From Euborellia annulipes (lineage: Eukaryota > Arthropoda > Insecta > Dermaptera > Anisolabididae): 64,000 nt of DNA. Both the position numbers and the translations under genes were made by a program. The stretch's first letter is position 1. Each line of letters starts with the position of its first letter. A model generated the notes under the pieces. The model did not search any database. It was not told the origin of the DNA and saw nothing but the letters and a program-made list of their open reading frames with translations. Location of the stretch: the NCBI GenBank assembly GCA_023213315.1, contig JAKCPI010005689.1, positions 372,001 to 436,000 of the forward strand. The letters run 5' to 3'. Shown piece by piece: positions 9,155 to 18,614 of this stretch.

Positions 9155-10201
9155 TTACTTTTTAGATTTAAAAAACAGTTGAAGACTGCGTTGATAAAAG
9201 AAATGTGTAGTGAGAATTACAAAAATTAATCTTGAGAGTTGAAAGGCAACTACAATAGGCACCGTGAGTCCTAAAGCTTTAGCCATCAGTGACATTTCTG
9301 CGATGCCTCCAGGGGAAAGGCCTAAAATCAAGATTTGTTTTTCCGTATGGCTTAAGTTGACCAGTAATAACGCAAAGCTGATCGATAACACCAAAGCCAG
9401 CAGATTGAATATCAATGTTATCCCAATGAATTTTTTATTTTTTCTTAAAAAGCTAAATGGAAATTTGCTGCCTAATGACCACCCAATACAGACTTGACCA
9501 AAGGCAGTAAACCATTCAGGCAATCTCATCTGAAGTATTCCGCAAAATGATAACAACCCGATAATGGCAAGTGGCCCCAAAATCCAAGCATTCAAAAGAT
9601 TAAAAAATTGAAAAACCTTACCAACAAACAGGGCCAGACAAAACAGCAATACGACCTGAAAAAAGCTAAATTGATCCAACTCTGGTATTTTTAAGCCAGT
9701 CCATTCAACTTGAAAATAAAGTTCCATAAAAATTGGAACCAGCACAACCAAAATCACAATTCTCAAACTATGGGCAGCAACGACTTTCTCAACTTGAGCT
9801 TGATGCCGTTCTGCAATATTCACCATTTCACTGGCGCTACCAATGGCAGAAGAAAACCATGCAGTTGCCCAATCCAAGGCATTCACTCGATATTGCAAAC
9901 CAGCCAGTAACGTACCCAACGCAAGTGACCATGCCAACCCAATTAGAATAAAGCCCCAATATGCTGCCACTGCCTGTACCAAGGCTGGTGTAAAGTATAA
10001 GCCTAAGGCCATACCAATAATGACCTGCCCTATGCGTCGCCAATGGGGATCACAGGCAAGTGGATGACTAACGCTACCGAACAATAAAGCCGTCAATAAA
10101 GGCCCAAGCAACCAAGGCAGGGGAATATGTAAATATTTGGCAATTAAAGCTCCGACCAGAGCAATTGCTAATCCTTTGAGATTTGAGCTTATTTTTTCCA
10201 T
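9155..10201 (-). CDS. AbrB-family (duplicated domain) membrane protein
   Basis: Integral membrane protein of the AbrB/YbgN family, made of two repeated membrane halves; despite the name it is not the Bacillus AbrB regulator. It has 348 residues from the ATG at 10201; a longer start at 10213 is possible. Both halves begin with the family pattern seen here as LPWLLGPLLTALLFG (about 28-42) and NLLNAWILGPLAIIGLL (about 200-216), and SPGGIAEMSLMAKALG near 300 is highly conserved. The gene follows tctA by 50 bases. Homologues often sit beside TctABC transporters, but their role is unknown. Confidence 0.8.
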   Translation of the reverse strand: MEKISSNLKGLAIALVGALIAKYLHIPLPWLLGPLLTALLFGSVSHPLACDPHWRRIGQVIIGMALGLYFTPALVQAVAAYWGFILIGLAWSLALGTLLAGLQYRVNALDWATAWFSSAIGSASEMVNIAERHQAQVEKVVAAHSLRIVILVVLVPIFMELYFQVEWTGLKIPELDQFSFFQVVLLFCLALFVGKVFQFFNLLNAWILGPLAIIGLLSFCGILQMRLPEWFTAFGQVCIGWSLGSKFPFSFLRKNKKFIGITLIFNLLALVLSISFALLLVNLSHTEKQILILGLSPGGIAEMSLMAKALGLTVPIVVAFQLSRLIFVILTTHFFYQRSLQLFFKSKK

Positions 10202-10250
10202 AATTCTGAGCAATAATAGTCAACGAATGCTGACTATTATTGCTGTCCTA

Positions 10251-11750
10251 TTAAGCTTGTTGTTTTTTGATAAACAAGTACTTACGAACGATTGGCAAGA
10301 TTACTAACAATCCTGACATGATCCAAAGCCCCATACTGATGTTACTGCTCCACAAGATGCCAAGTTCCCCTTGAGAAATCGACAAGGCACGGCGTAAATT
10401 TGATTCCATCAACTCTCCAAGTACAAAACCGAGAATCAGCGGTGCTAATGGGAAATCAAATTTTCGTAAAATATATCCAAATACACCCAAGCCCATACAT
10501 AACAACAAGTCAAAGATATTGCTATGAATAGCATACACCCCAACAAAGCTGACACTTGCAATGATCGGGATCAGAATATAATTAGGAATACTTAACATGC
10601 GGGCAAAGAAACCCACCAGTGGCAAGTTCAATACCAATAGAATGATATTACCCACCATTAAAGATGCAATCAGTGACCACACCAGTACAGGTTGCTGAAC
10701 AAATAACTGTGGACCTGGTGTTATGTTGTACATAAGCAACGCGCCCATCATCACCGCAGTCGTCCCCGAGCCTGGCACACCTAGTGTCAACATTGGTACA
10801 AATGAACCACAAGCTGCTGCGTTATTAGCACTTTCGGGTGCAGCAAGCCCACGTAAGTCACCTTTACCAAATTTGCTACTATCCTTTGCCATTTTTCGTT
10901 CAGTGGTATAGGCCATTGCACTTGCAACTGTTGCACCTGCTCCAGGAAGAATGCCCAAGAAGAAGCCAATCACTGAACTGCGAATAATAGTAAATAAAGA
11001 GAAAAAGAACTCTTTGAGATTGAAAAGTGAACGTTTCCCTTGCTTTAATGCAACGTTACCAATCGTGGTACGTTCAAGCAATAATAAAATTTCACTTACA
11101 CTAAATAAGCCAATAACCAAAGTAGTAAAAGCAATTCCGTCACTTAAACCCACGCTATTAAAGGTAAAGCGATACACACCTGTAATTGCATCCATTCCCA
11201 CAGTTGAAAGCGCTAAGCCCATGAGTGCCATAATTAAGGTTTTAAATGGTTGTGTACTGACTAAACCTGTTAAACAGACAATTGCAAAGACCATCAGGGC
11301 AAAATATTCAGCTGGACCAAAGGCAATTGCCCATTTCGCCAATATAGGAGCGAACAATACAATCCCGATAAAGGCAACAGTACTCCCAACAAAGGAACTG
11401 ACCGATGACAAAGACAGTGCGATTCCGGCTTTTCCTTGCTGTGCCAATGGATAACCATCTAGCGTGGTCATAATTGCCCCAGCATCTCCGGGTACATTTA
11501 ATAAAATTGCTGAAATACGTCCGCCATATTCACAGCCCAAATAAACTGCTGCCAATAAAATCAAGGCACTATCTACGGGTAAACCCAAGGCGTAAGCAAA
11601 CGGCAATAAAATTGCCACACCATTAATTGGACCTAAACCTGGCAATAACCCTACAATTGTTCCAATAAATGCGCCAATAAAGGCAATTAGAAGATTCTGC
11701 GGTTGCAAGGCAACCTCAAACCCCATCATTAAAAAATTTAATACATCCAT
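10251..11750 (-). CDS. tctA: Tripartite tricarboxylate transporter large permease TctA
   Basis: Large membrane subunit of a TTT-family secondary transporter for tricarboxylates or related acids. It has 499 residues with about 12 hydrophobic segments. The family signatures are present: GLLPGLGPINGVAILLPFAY near residues 36-56 and GILPGAGATVASAMAYTTER near 262-281, two copies of the GxxPGxG motif, plus GVPGSGTTAVMMGALLMYN near 327. It lies 12 bases after tctB and forms an operon tctC-tctB-tctA-abrB-dcaP-like on the minus strand. The substrate is probably a tricarboxylate given the neighbouring tcu genes. Confidence 0.93.
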   Translation of the reverse strand: MDVLNFLMMGFEVALQPQNLLIAFIGAFIGTIVGLLPGLGPINGVAILLPFAYALGLPVDSALILLAAVYLGCEYGGRISAILLNVPGDAGAIMTTLDGYPLAQQGKAGIALSLSSVSSFVGSTVAFIGIVLFAPILAKWAIAFGPAEYFALMVFAIVCLTGLVSTQPFKTLIMALMGLALSTVGMDAITGVYRFTFNSVGLSDGIAFTTLVIGLFSVSEILLLLERTTIGNVALKQGKRSLFNLKEFFFSLFTIIRSSVIGFFLGILPGAGATVASAMAYTTERKMAKDSSKFGKGDLRGLAAPESANNAAACGSFVPMLTLGVPGSGTTAVMMGALLMYNITPGPQLFVQQPVLVWSLIASLMVGNIILLVLNLPLVGFFARMLSIPNYILIPIIASVSFVGVYAIHSNIFDLLLCMGLGVFGYILRKFDFPLAPLILGFVLGELMESNLRRALSISQGELGILWSSNISMGLWIMSGLLVILPIVRKYLFIKKQQA

Positions 11751-11762
11751 ATCGGGTCATCC

Positions 11763-12206
11763 TTAACCAAAAAATCCAAGTGGTAATGGCACATCCAAGA
11801 AACGGTCAAACATATAGTAGGTACTCATGCTAAGTACCAAACCTGTCACCAAAACCGGTATGGTTTTGCCATGGAAAAGTTTGCCCAGTGCAATGGTCAT
11901 TAATAGAGTTGCAACAATAAAGCCTAGCCATTCAAAAACTAATGCATATAACGTTAAAGCCACCGCACACAACGCTAACTTAACGACTAAATGTTTTGTC
12001 CACCCCAACTCAACGGGTTCAAACATAATGGCTGGTCGAATAGTTAGATACGCTGCACTCGCTGTAATTAACCCCATTAATAAAATAGGAAAAGCTTTAG
12101 GGCCTACTGGATCGTAGGAGATTGGGGCTTCAAAATTGCTTGCATGAATCAACAAAAATAATCCGCAAACCGTAATAATAGCCGTAAGAATCCGTTCAGA
12201 TTTCAT
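11763..12206 (-). CDS. tctB: Tripartite tricarboxylate transporter small permease TctB
   Basis: Small membrane subunit of the TTT transporter, 147 residues with four hydrophobic helices, the normal TctB architecture. The first helix (ILTAIITVCGLFLLIHA) is followed by the characteristic YDPVGPKAFPILLMGL segment seen in TctB proteins. GAGG seven bases before the ATG supports the start. It sits directly between the binding-protein gene tctC and the large permease tctA, with which it forms one transport complex. Confidence 0.9.
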   Translation of the reverse strand: MKSERILTAIITVCGLFLLIHASNFEAPISYDPVGPKAFPILLMGLITASAAYLTIRPAIMFEPVELGWTKHLVVKLALCAVALTLYALVFEWLGFIVATLLMTIALGKLFHGKTIPVLVTGLVLSMSTYYMFDRFLDVPLPLGFFG

Positions 12207-12264
12207 CCTCTATCCTCAAAAAAAAAGCTGAGCTGAAAAATAGCTTCCCTGCTCAGCCTGTTTG

Positions 12265-13256
12265 CTATTTTGATAATTTATATTCTTGCGACAACTGACG
12301 CATTTCTTCAGTCTGCTTATATACATAGGCAGTGAGTTCTTCACCCGTCAGCTGAAATGGGAGTAAATCTTGATTGTTACGTACTGCCTCAAATTTCTGG
12401 TTTGCCATCATTTTATCAAAGGCATTTTTCCACCAGCCATAGGCTTCATCACTGACCTGTGGTCCCATATAGAAACCACGAATTACCGGCCACTCTATGT
12501 CATAGCCTTGCTCTTTTGCGGTAGGTAATTTTGAGAACTTCCCGTCTAAACGCTTGTTTGCAAAAACTGCCAAAACCCGAATATCGCCAGACTCTAGGTA
12601 TGAACTTACTTCACTGATATTCCCTACCCCAACTTGAATATGCTGTCCCAGTAATGAAGTCAGCACTTCCCCACCACCTTCAAGTGCAACAAATCTTAAA
12701 TTGGCCGGACTAATACCTGCTTTTTTGCCAACATAGCTGTTTGCATCCAGTCTTGACCACCCACACTTCCAGCACCACCAAAGCTAAGTGCTTTTGGGTT
12801 TTCTCGTAGTACTTTCATCAAGTCATCAAGGTTTTTCAGCGGTGAGCCTTTATGTACCGAAACCAAACCATAATCGACGGCGACCCCAGACAACCATTTC
12901 ACATCTTTTTCAGTGAAGTTTCCGAATTTTCCTTGTGCCAAGTTCAAGAGTGAACCAGTCGAAAATGCAACCACGGCATCATTGTTAGCAGGATCACTGT
13001 TTACGATCTTATTATAGGCTACGGCACCTACCCCGCCTGGCATATAGGTTACGCGTATTGGGTCTTTGAGCTGGTCTGTTTGTTTAAAGCCAGATTGGAT
13101 TAATTTACAAGTCATATCAAACCCACCACCCGGCTTTGCTGGGGCTATACATTCCGGACGTTTTGGCTGACCAGCCTCTTTAGAAGCATTTCCTGAACCA
13201 CACCCAGCCATTGTCACACTGACGCATGTTAATGCGAGTAAAGTTAAATTTTTCAT
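12265..13256 (-). CDS. tctC: Tripartite tricarboxylate transporter substrate-binding protein TctC (frameshifted)
   Basis: Extracytoplasmic receptor of the TTT system. I start it at the ATG at 13256 (MKNLTLLALTCVSVTMAGCG), which has AAGGA upstream and encodes a lipoprotein signal with the lipobox MAGC, implying membrane anchoring. The body shows Bug/TctC features (CIAPAKPGGGFDMTCKLIQ, YMPGGVGAVAYN, VGNISEVSSYLESGDIRVLAV). The frame breaks in the T6 run at 12721-12726: seven bases would join the first part (ending MLAKK) to the second (AGISPANLRFVALEGG). Other genes in the window show the same homopolymer defect, so sequencing error is more likely than a true pseudogene. Confidence 0.85.
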
Positions 13257-14049
13257 GTTACATACATCCTTATAACGTTTTGCTCTATTCATATTTTGAT
13301 TTTTACCAATCGCCATAATCGACCTCCTTGGCACGATCATGTTTACCGGTTTTTAGTTTTAATCTTGTGTTTTGAAATGCGCTCTTTCACAGCGAACTTC
13401 AGCAATGCTGCGTTACTATAAAAATTACGAATCAACCGACTAAAAGAAATAGCTAAGTGGAGGGAAAGTTATGACAATCACCAGATCTATAATGAGTAAT
13501 TAAAACCTTTGCAAAAATATCCAAAAATACTGGTTTTAATTAATACTGATGAATAACAATAAGATAATAAAAAGTAATCTATTGAGTTGTCTTTTGCATA
13601 TCCATGCTATGGGTAACGTTTAATATTCAAATAAATAAACCTATTTACCCAATCTTTCCTTCTGACCAAGTGAGCAAAATACTCATATGTTTTTCCAATA
13701 GTTATTTAATCAGGTACGCTTCTTCATAATTTGCAAACCCATCATATTTTTTAATGCATCATGCATTTAATGCTCTCCCTTTCTAATTTGAGGAGATTAA
13801 AGCACAGAATAAGAAATCATCGTGATACCAACAATTTAAAGGGGGCATTAGTAAAATTAAATAGGCTTAAAAATCCAAGCAAAGGGAGTGAGAGAAACTG
13901 AAAAGGATCGTTTTATTATTCTTAGAATATAAAGTTAAAGATCACTTTTATGAGAATGGATAATTATTTATAAGAGAATATACAGCTGTTAATATACAAA
14001 AAATCTATGAAAATTTGGCGCTTACTAAAATTAATACGGACATTTATAT
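13257..14049. other. Long divergent intergenic region tctC / LysR
   Basis: Nearly 800 AT-rich bases lie between tctC and the divergent LysR gene. Apart from the tctC ribosome-binding site and a copy of a CTCTCACTCCC motif on the minus strand (13884-13894), I see no gene, strong terminator or structured RNA. Its length would allow an undetected small RNA. Confidence 0.5.
13884..13894 (-). promoter_or_regulatory. CTCTCACTCCC motif, copy 1 (pointing to tctC)
   Basis: The minus strand reads CTCTCACTCCC, identical to 15019-15029 and similar to 18554-18572. It is oriented toward tctC and lies 155 bases upstream of the LysR start. It may be a binding site of the paralogous LysR regulators; that is inferred. 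Confidence 0.3.
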
Positions 14050-14979
14050 ATGGAAATCAAGCAAATAAAGTATTTTTTGACGGTCGTTGAAGCAGGCAGT
14101 ATTGGTAAAGCAGCCCAAAAACTTGATGTTGGTGCTTCAGCAATTAGTCAACAAATTAGTAAACTAGAACAAGAGTTAAGCATTCGCTTGCTGCAGCGTA
14201 ATGCCTTTGGCGTCACACCTACTCCTGCTGGTCTCGCCTTTTTAAAACATTCTCAACTCATTTTACGACAGATTAACTTTGCTGTTGATGCTGCTCACTC
14301 TGCAAGGCTTTCAGGCCATGTCAGCTTAGGTTTTCCACCCACCATTACCGCCTTAATTGGCATCCCTTTAATGAAATTAATGTCTGAACGTTATCCAGAT
14401 ATTCGTCTAGAGATTGTCGAAACACTGTCGGGTAACCTGATTCAATCCATTAATTCGCGTCAGCTTGATATTGCCATTATTTTTACCAATGAAATTGATA
14501 AGCAATGGTCAATACAACCATTGGTACGCGAGCAAATGTATTTAATGGCACGAAAAGAAGTACTAGAAAAATACGGTCTTGCCGAATGCATCAAAAGTGG
14601 AATTATTCAGTCTCAACAAATTGGTGACATTCCTTTAGTGCTGCCACGCCAGCGTCACAGTTTAAGAAAATTACTTGAACACAAGATTGGACAGCTTAAT
14701 GTCGTCTATGAAATTGATGGTCTACACTTACTCATGGATAGCCTGATTCATCTTGAACTTGCCAGCGTCCGCCCCGGAAGTGCTTGTCTGCAAGAATACA
14801 AACATAAGCTTCAATTGCTCAAATTGGTTGATCCAGAAGTTGAACGAATCAATTACTTGGTTAGCCTTGCCGAAGAAGAATTATCCCCTGCGGCACTCGC
14901 TGCTAAGTCAGCAATTAAAGCGTGTGTGAAAGAGCTTATTCAAAATCAAATCTGGCCTTGTTCTGAAATTATTTTATAA
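14050..14979 (+). CDS. LysR-family regulator of the tricarboxylate region (paralogue 1)
   Basis: Transcriptional regulator of 309 residues, the normal LysR length. The winged helix-turn-helix covers about residues 1-60 (MEIKQIKYFLTVVEAGSIGK, ASAISQQISKLEQEL). The effector domain starts near residue 90 (SGHVSLGFPPTITALIG). It is strikingly similar over its whole length to the second LysR gene at 17581-18511, including RQLDIAIIF and YEIDGLHLLM, so the two arose by duplication. It is divergent from tctCBA and upstream of the MFS/TcuC-like gene, and probably controls one or both. Confidence 0.88.
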   Translation: MEIKQIKYFLTVVEAGSIGKAAQKLDVGASAISQQISKLEQELSIRLLQRNAFGVTPTPAGLAFLKHSQLILRQINFAVDAAHSARLSGHVSLGFPPTITALIGIPLMKLMSERYPDIRLEIVETLSGNLIQSINSRQLDIAIIFTNEIDKQWSIQPLVREQMYLMARKEVLEKYGLAECIKSGIIQSQQIGDIPLVLPRQRHSLRKLLEHKIGQLNVVYEIDGLHLLMDSLIHLELASVRPGSACLQEYKHKLQLLKLVDPEVERINYLVSLAEEELSPAALAAKSAIKACVKELIQNQIWPCSEIIL

Positions 14980-15018
14980 AAGGTCATTAATTATATTAAA
15001 CACCCAATTAATTTTGCC

Positions 15019-15029
15019 CTCTCACTCCC
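15019..15029 (+). promoter_or_regulatory. CTCTCACTCCC motif, copy 2 (upstream of MFS gene)
   Basis: CTCTCACTCCC followed by TCC, a T-run and TTACATT. The same succession occurs upstream of tcuA at 18554. It lies about 230 bases before the MFS gene. Confidence 0.3.
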
Positions 15030-15255
15030 TCCTGCTTTTTGAGATTACATTTTCGTCCGAATGATAAGTGGTTTTCTGTTTATCGAAATATAGATGTGTA
15101 GTTTGAACTGGAAACAAGACATCACATTTTCTACGAAGGGTCTCTCTAAATCTCATCTCAAACCCATTTTTATTTAGGTTTATTGATTGAACCGATTTAG
15201 GTCCGACCTCGAAAATCGTGAATGTTTCCATTCTGTCAGGCCAAGGAGGTCTTCA

Positions 15256-16566
15256 ATGGATGTCGTGAATAACCCTAGGGCTACTTTAAAAAAAATATTA
15301 AATGTAACGAGTGGCAACTTTTTAGAACAGTACGATTTTTTTCTTTTTGGTTTCTATGCCACTTATATCGCAGCAAAATTTTTCCACTCTGAAAATGAAT
15401 ATGTCTCTTTAATGATGACATTTACCGTATTTGCTGCGGGCTTTCTTATGCGCCCTCTTGGCGCTATTTTCTTGGGTGCTTATGTCGACAGAGTTGGACG
15501 ACGTAAAGGTCTTATTGTGACCTTAAGCCTTATGGCAATCGGAACCATCTTAATTACCTTTGTGCCAGGTTATGAAACCATTGGTATTATTGCGCCAATT
15601 TTGGTGGTGATTGGACGCCTATTGCAAGGCTTCTCGGCAGGCGTTGAATCTGGCGGTGTTTCTATTTATTTAGCTGAAATTGCAACAGATAAAAACCGTG
15701 GATTTATCACAAGCTGGCAGTCTGGCAGCCAACAAATTGCGGTTGTGTTTGCTGCATTACTTGGCTATTGGCTTAACACCATTTTAACTACTGCTCAAGT
15801 GGGCGAATGGGGCTGGCGTATTCCGTTCTTAATTGGCTGTTTGATTATTCCTTTAATCTTTTTATTCCGCCGTACTTTAGAAGAAACCGAAGACTTTAAA
15901 GCTCAAAAAACTCATCCAACTTCTAAAGAGATTTTCAGCACACTGGTGAGCAACTGGCGTATTGTGCTTGCCGGTATGATGATGAGTGCCATGACCACAA
16001 CAACGTTCTACTTTATTACGGTTTACACAACAGTATATGCAAAACGTACTTTAGAAATGTCGGTAACCGATAGCCTTTTAGCGACTGTATTTGTTGGTTT
16101 GTCGAATTTCTTCTGGTTGCCAATTGGTGGTTTACTTTCAGACAAAATTGGCCGTCGTCCTATTTTAGTCGGTATTACTACCCTTGCCATATTTACAACT
16201 TATCCAGTTTTAAGCTGGTTAGTAAGTGATATTAGTTTTTCTAACCTCCTCATTACGCTTGCGTACTTCTCATTTTTCTTTGGTATGTACAACGGAACTA
16301 TGGTGGCAACACTAGCCGAAGTGATGCCAAAACGTGTACGTACAGTCGGCTTCTCTTTAGCGTTTAGTCTTGCAGCCGCTATTTTTGGTGGCATGACCCC
16401 CATTGCCTGTACATATCTTGTTGAAAACACGGGTAATGCAAGTGCACCAGCTTTCTGGCTGATGCTCGCTGCAGTATGTAGTCTCATCTCAAGCTTATAT
16501 CTATGCCGCGGTTCTCAACAGAAAAATTCTGAAGCAATTGCTGAACCTGTGAAGGTTAGCGCTTAA
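15256..16566 (+). CDS. tcuC: MFS citrate/tricarballylate:proton symporter (TcuC-like)
   Basis: Major-facilitator permease for tricarboxylates. An upstream in-frame ATG exists at 15187, but AAGGAGG eight bases before the ATG at 15256 fixes that start, giving 436 residues. It belongs to the citrate-proton symporter branch: [20 protein letters not shown] in helix 1, the loop motif DRVGRRKG near residues 80-90, [15 protein letters not shown] near 128-142, and DKIGRRP in the second half. Downstream lie a ModA-like periplasmic protein, a LysR gene and tcuA/tcuB, so the set resembles the Salmonella tcuRABC locus. The substrate, citrate, tricarballylate or aconitate, is inferred from context. Confidence 0.83.
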   Translation: MDVVNNPRATLKKILNVTSGNFLEQYDFFLFGFYATYIAAKFFHSENEYVSLMMTFTVFAAGFLMRPLGAIFLGAYVDRVGRRKGLIVTLSLMAIGTILITFVPGYETIGIIAPILVVIGRLLQGFSAGVESGGVSIYLAEIATDKNRGFITSWQSGSQQIAVVFAALLGYWLNTILTTAQVGEWGWRIPFLIGCLIIPLIFLFRRTLEETEDFKAQKTHPTSKEIFSTLVSNWRIVLAGMMMSAMTTTTFYFITVYTTVYAKRTLEMSVTDSLLATVFVGLSNFFWLPIGGLLSDKIGRRPILVGITTLAIFTTYPVLSWLVSDISFSNLLITLAYFSFFFGMYNGTMVATLAEVMPKRVRTVGFSLAFSLAAAIFGGMTPIACTYLVENTGNASAPAFWLMLAAVCSLISSLYLCRGSQQKNSEAIAEPVKVSA

Positions 16567-16654
16567 AACAACTACTTAACCTGAAATTTTACTGAACAGT
16601 ACGGCAGACCCTAAATCACCGTACTGTGCTCTTTTATAATTAAAGTGAGGCGCT

Positions 16655-17449
16655 ATGAAAAAGTCCCCTATCTTCAAAACTATTTGCTTAGCTGGTGCGG
16701 GCTTAGTATCTACTTTTGTTAATGCAGATACACTCGAAGTGATTAGCTCAGGTGGTTTTTACTCATCTATGGAAAAACTCATTCCAATATTTGAAAAGCA
16801 AACTGGCCATACCGTACACCTCTCGTCTGGTTCATCCATGGGTGCATCACCAACGGCAATCCCAAATCGACTCGGTCGTGGTGAACATTTTGATGTGGTG
16901 GTGTTAGCTGCTCCTGAACTAAACAAGCTTGCAGAAAAGGGTTATGTAGACCCAAATTCACAAAGTGCTTTGGTTAATTCAAGCATTGGCATGGCTATTC
17001 CTAAAGGTGCCCCAAAACCAGACATTAGTTCTGCTGCAAAATTCGAAAAGGTTTTATTAAATGCAAAGCACATAGGCTATTCAGCAAGTGCAAGCGGCAC
17101 GCATCTTGAAAAGAATGTTTTCCCAAGCTTCCCGTCTGTGGAATACAAAGTAATTTCTGGTAAAGCGGAAAAAGTGGTAGGTGACCGCGTTGCAAAGCGT
17201 ATCGCCGAAGGCCAGTTTGATATTGGTTTCCAACAAATTAGTGAAATCAAACCTTTTACTGGCAAATATGGACAAGTTGAGTTAGTGGGGCCAATTCCTG
17301 CACCTTATCAAAAAGTCACCATTTTTGCGGCTGGTATTGGTAAAAATTCTGAACATAAAAAAGTGGCAAAAGAATTAATCCAGTTTGTGAAATCACCACA
17401 AGCAACACAAATTATTGAAGAACAAGGTCTTGAGCAGGTCAAACAATAA
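16655..17449 (+). CDS. ModA-like periplasmic protein, probable aconitate isomerase
   Basis: Secreted protein of 264 residues with a signal peptide (KTICLAGAGLVSTFVNA, cleavage near residue 24) and the fold of molybdate-binding ModA-type proteins (GSSMGASPTAIPNRLGRGEHFDVVVLA, GYSASASGTHLE). No modB or modC gene is nearby. Known trans-aconitate isomerases of Pseudomonas are periplasmic proteins of about 262 residues belonging to this same family. The setting, between a TcuC-like permease and tcuA/tcuB, fits that enzyme, which interconverts trans- and cis-aconitate. The isomerase role is inferred; a plain binding protein is the alternative. Confidence 0.7.
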   Translation: MKKSPIFKTICLAGAGLVSTFVNADTLEVISSGGFYSSMEKLIPIFEKQTGHTVHLSSGSSMGASPTAIPNRLGRGEHFDVVVLAAPELNKLAEKGYVDPNSQSALVNSSIGMAIPKGAPKPDISSAAKFEKVLLNAKHIGYSASASGTHLEKNVFPSFPSVEYKVISGKAEKVVGDRVAKRIAEGQFDIGFQQISEIKPFTGKYGQVELVGPIPAPYQKVTIFAAGIGKNSEHKKVAKELIQFVKSPQATQIIEEQGLEQVKQ

Positions 17450-17580
17450 AAGCTATAAAAGGCAACGTCTTGAGGTGATGTTGCCTCTACTCTATTGCCG
17501 GTTTACTCAAAGCAATAGAACAAAATATATAGTAATAAACCAGTGTAGAATCATCAATAAAGGTTAATGTAGTATTTACC

Positions 17581-18511
17581 GTGGAACTCAAACAGTTAAA
17601 GTATTTTATTGCAGTGATCGAGTCAGGAAGCTTGGGTAAAGCTGCAAAAAATCTCGATATTGGAACTTCTGCATTAAGTCAGCAAATCTCAAAATTAGAA
17701 AGCGAGCTTTCCATTCGCCTTTTACAACGTACCGCTCTGGGTACAGTTCCCACCCCTGCGGGTTTGGCTTTTTTTTCAACAGGTTCAACTTGCGCTTAGA
17801 CACCTAGACCATGCCGTAGATTCTGCACATTCTTCACGCTTAAGTGGCCACGTCACCGTGGGGTTTTCGCCGAGTGTCGCGGCTGTTATAGGCACACATT
17901 TTTTAAAGCTCATGAGAAATCGTTACCCCGACATTAAAGTCCGTTTAATTGAAGGCTTATCGGGCGATCTCAAAACATTGGTCAATGCAAGACAACTCGA
18001 TGTTGCAATTATCTTTAGCGACGATGTCGACCCGCAGTGGGCCATACAGCCTCTAGTCAAAGAGCAAATGTTTTTAATCTCGCCTAAAGAAGTGCTGAGC
18101 CAGTACTATCTTGAAAGCTGTATCGACACTCAAACCATTACCCATCCACAACTGAAAGAACTTCCGCTTATTTTACCAAGCCAACGACATGGACTGCGCT
18201 TGTTGCTCGAACAGAAAATTCATCAACTTAAAGTCGCCTATGAAATTGATGGGCTACATTTGCTAATGGAAAGTATTAGCCATCTAGAAATGGCAACCAT
18301 CCAACCTGCGGGTGCAGCATTAAACTCTCGGCAAGACTTATGTTTGCTACGCATTGTAGAACCAGCCATTGAACGTATTAACTATTTAATTAGTCTCTCT
18401 GAAGAAGAAATTTCGCCTGCCACTTTAGCCACTAAAGTGGTGATTCGAGCCTGTGTCACCAACTTAGTTAATGAAAAATGCTGGCCCGGTGCGGAACTCA
18501 TAAACACTTAA
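17581..18511 (+). CDS. LysR-family regulator (paralogue 2, frameshifted)
   Basis: Second LysR regulator, paralogous to the one at 14050-14979 (MELKQLKYFIAVIESGSLGK versus MEIKQIKYFLTVVEAGSIGK). Translation starts at GTG 17581. The frame breaks in the T8 run 17769-17776; seven T would restore a continuous protein of about 309 residues that resumes as QQVQLALRHLDHAVDSAHSS. Both halves are well conserved, so an assembly indel is likely. It lies directly upstream of tcuA, on the same strand, and probably acts as the TcuR-type activator responding to a tricarboxylate. Confidence 0.82.
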
Positions 18512-18518
18512 GCCATTA

Positions 18519-18539
18519 GTGTTTATTTTTAATAAACAC
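18519..18539. terminator. Hairpin after second LysR gene
   Basis: A perfect 9-bp stem, GTGTTTATT with AATAAACAC, closes a three-T loop about 8 bases after the LysR stop. There is no T-tract after the stem, so it may be a weak terminator or mRNA-stabilising element before tcuA. Confidence 0.4.
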
Positions 18540-18553
18540 CCATTCAAGCTTAG

Positions 18554-18572
18554 CCTCTCACTTCACCCTCCC
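18554..18572 (+). promoter_or_regulatory. CTCTCACT-type motif, copy 3 (upstream of tcuA)
   Basis: CCTCTCACTTCACCCTCCC followed by a T-run and CTACATT parallels the sequence upstream of the MFS gene at 15019. It lies about 45 bases before the tcuA start, a plausible promoter or activator position. Confidence 0.35.
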
Positions 18573-18614
18573 TTTTAAAGCTACATTAGCCCTAGCTGAG
18601 AAAGGGAGAAATCC

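Noticed and set aside
15022..15231. Open frame on the minus strand upstream of the MFS gene.
   Set aside because: No homology or ribosome-binding site; it lies in the leader region of the MFS gene and has no coding character.
15187..15255. Extended N-terminus of the MFS permease.
   Set aside because: AAGGAGG before the ATG at 15256 and the start of the family alignment indicate the shorter protein.
17460..17486. Terminator after the ModA-like gene (AGGCAAC/GTTGCCT).
   Set aside because: The loop is long and no T-run follows, so I do not list it as a feature.
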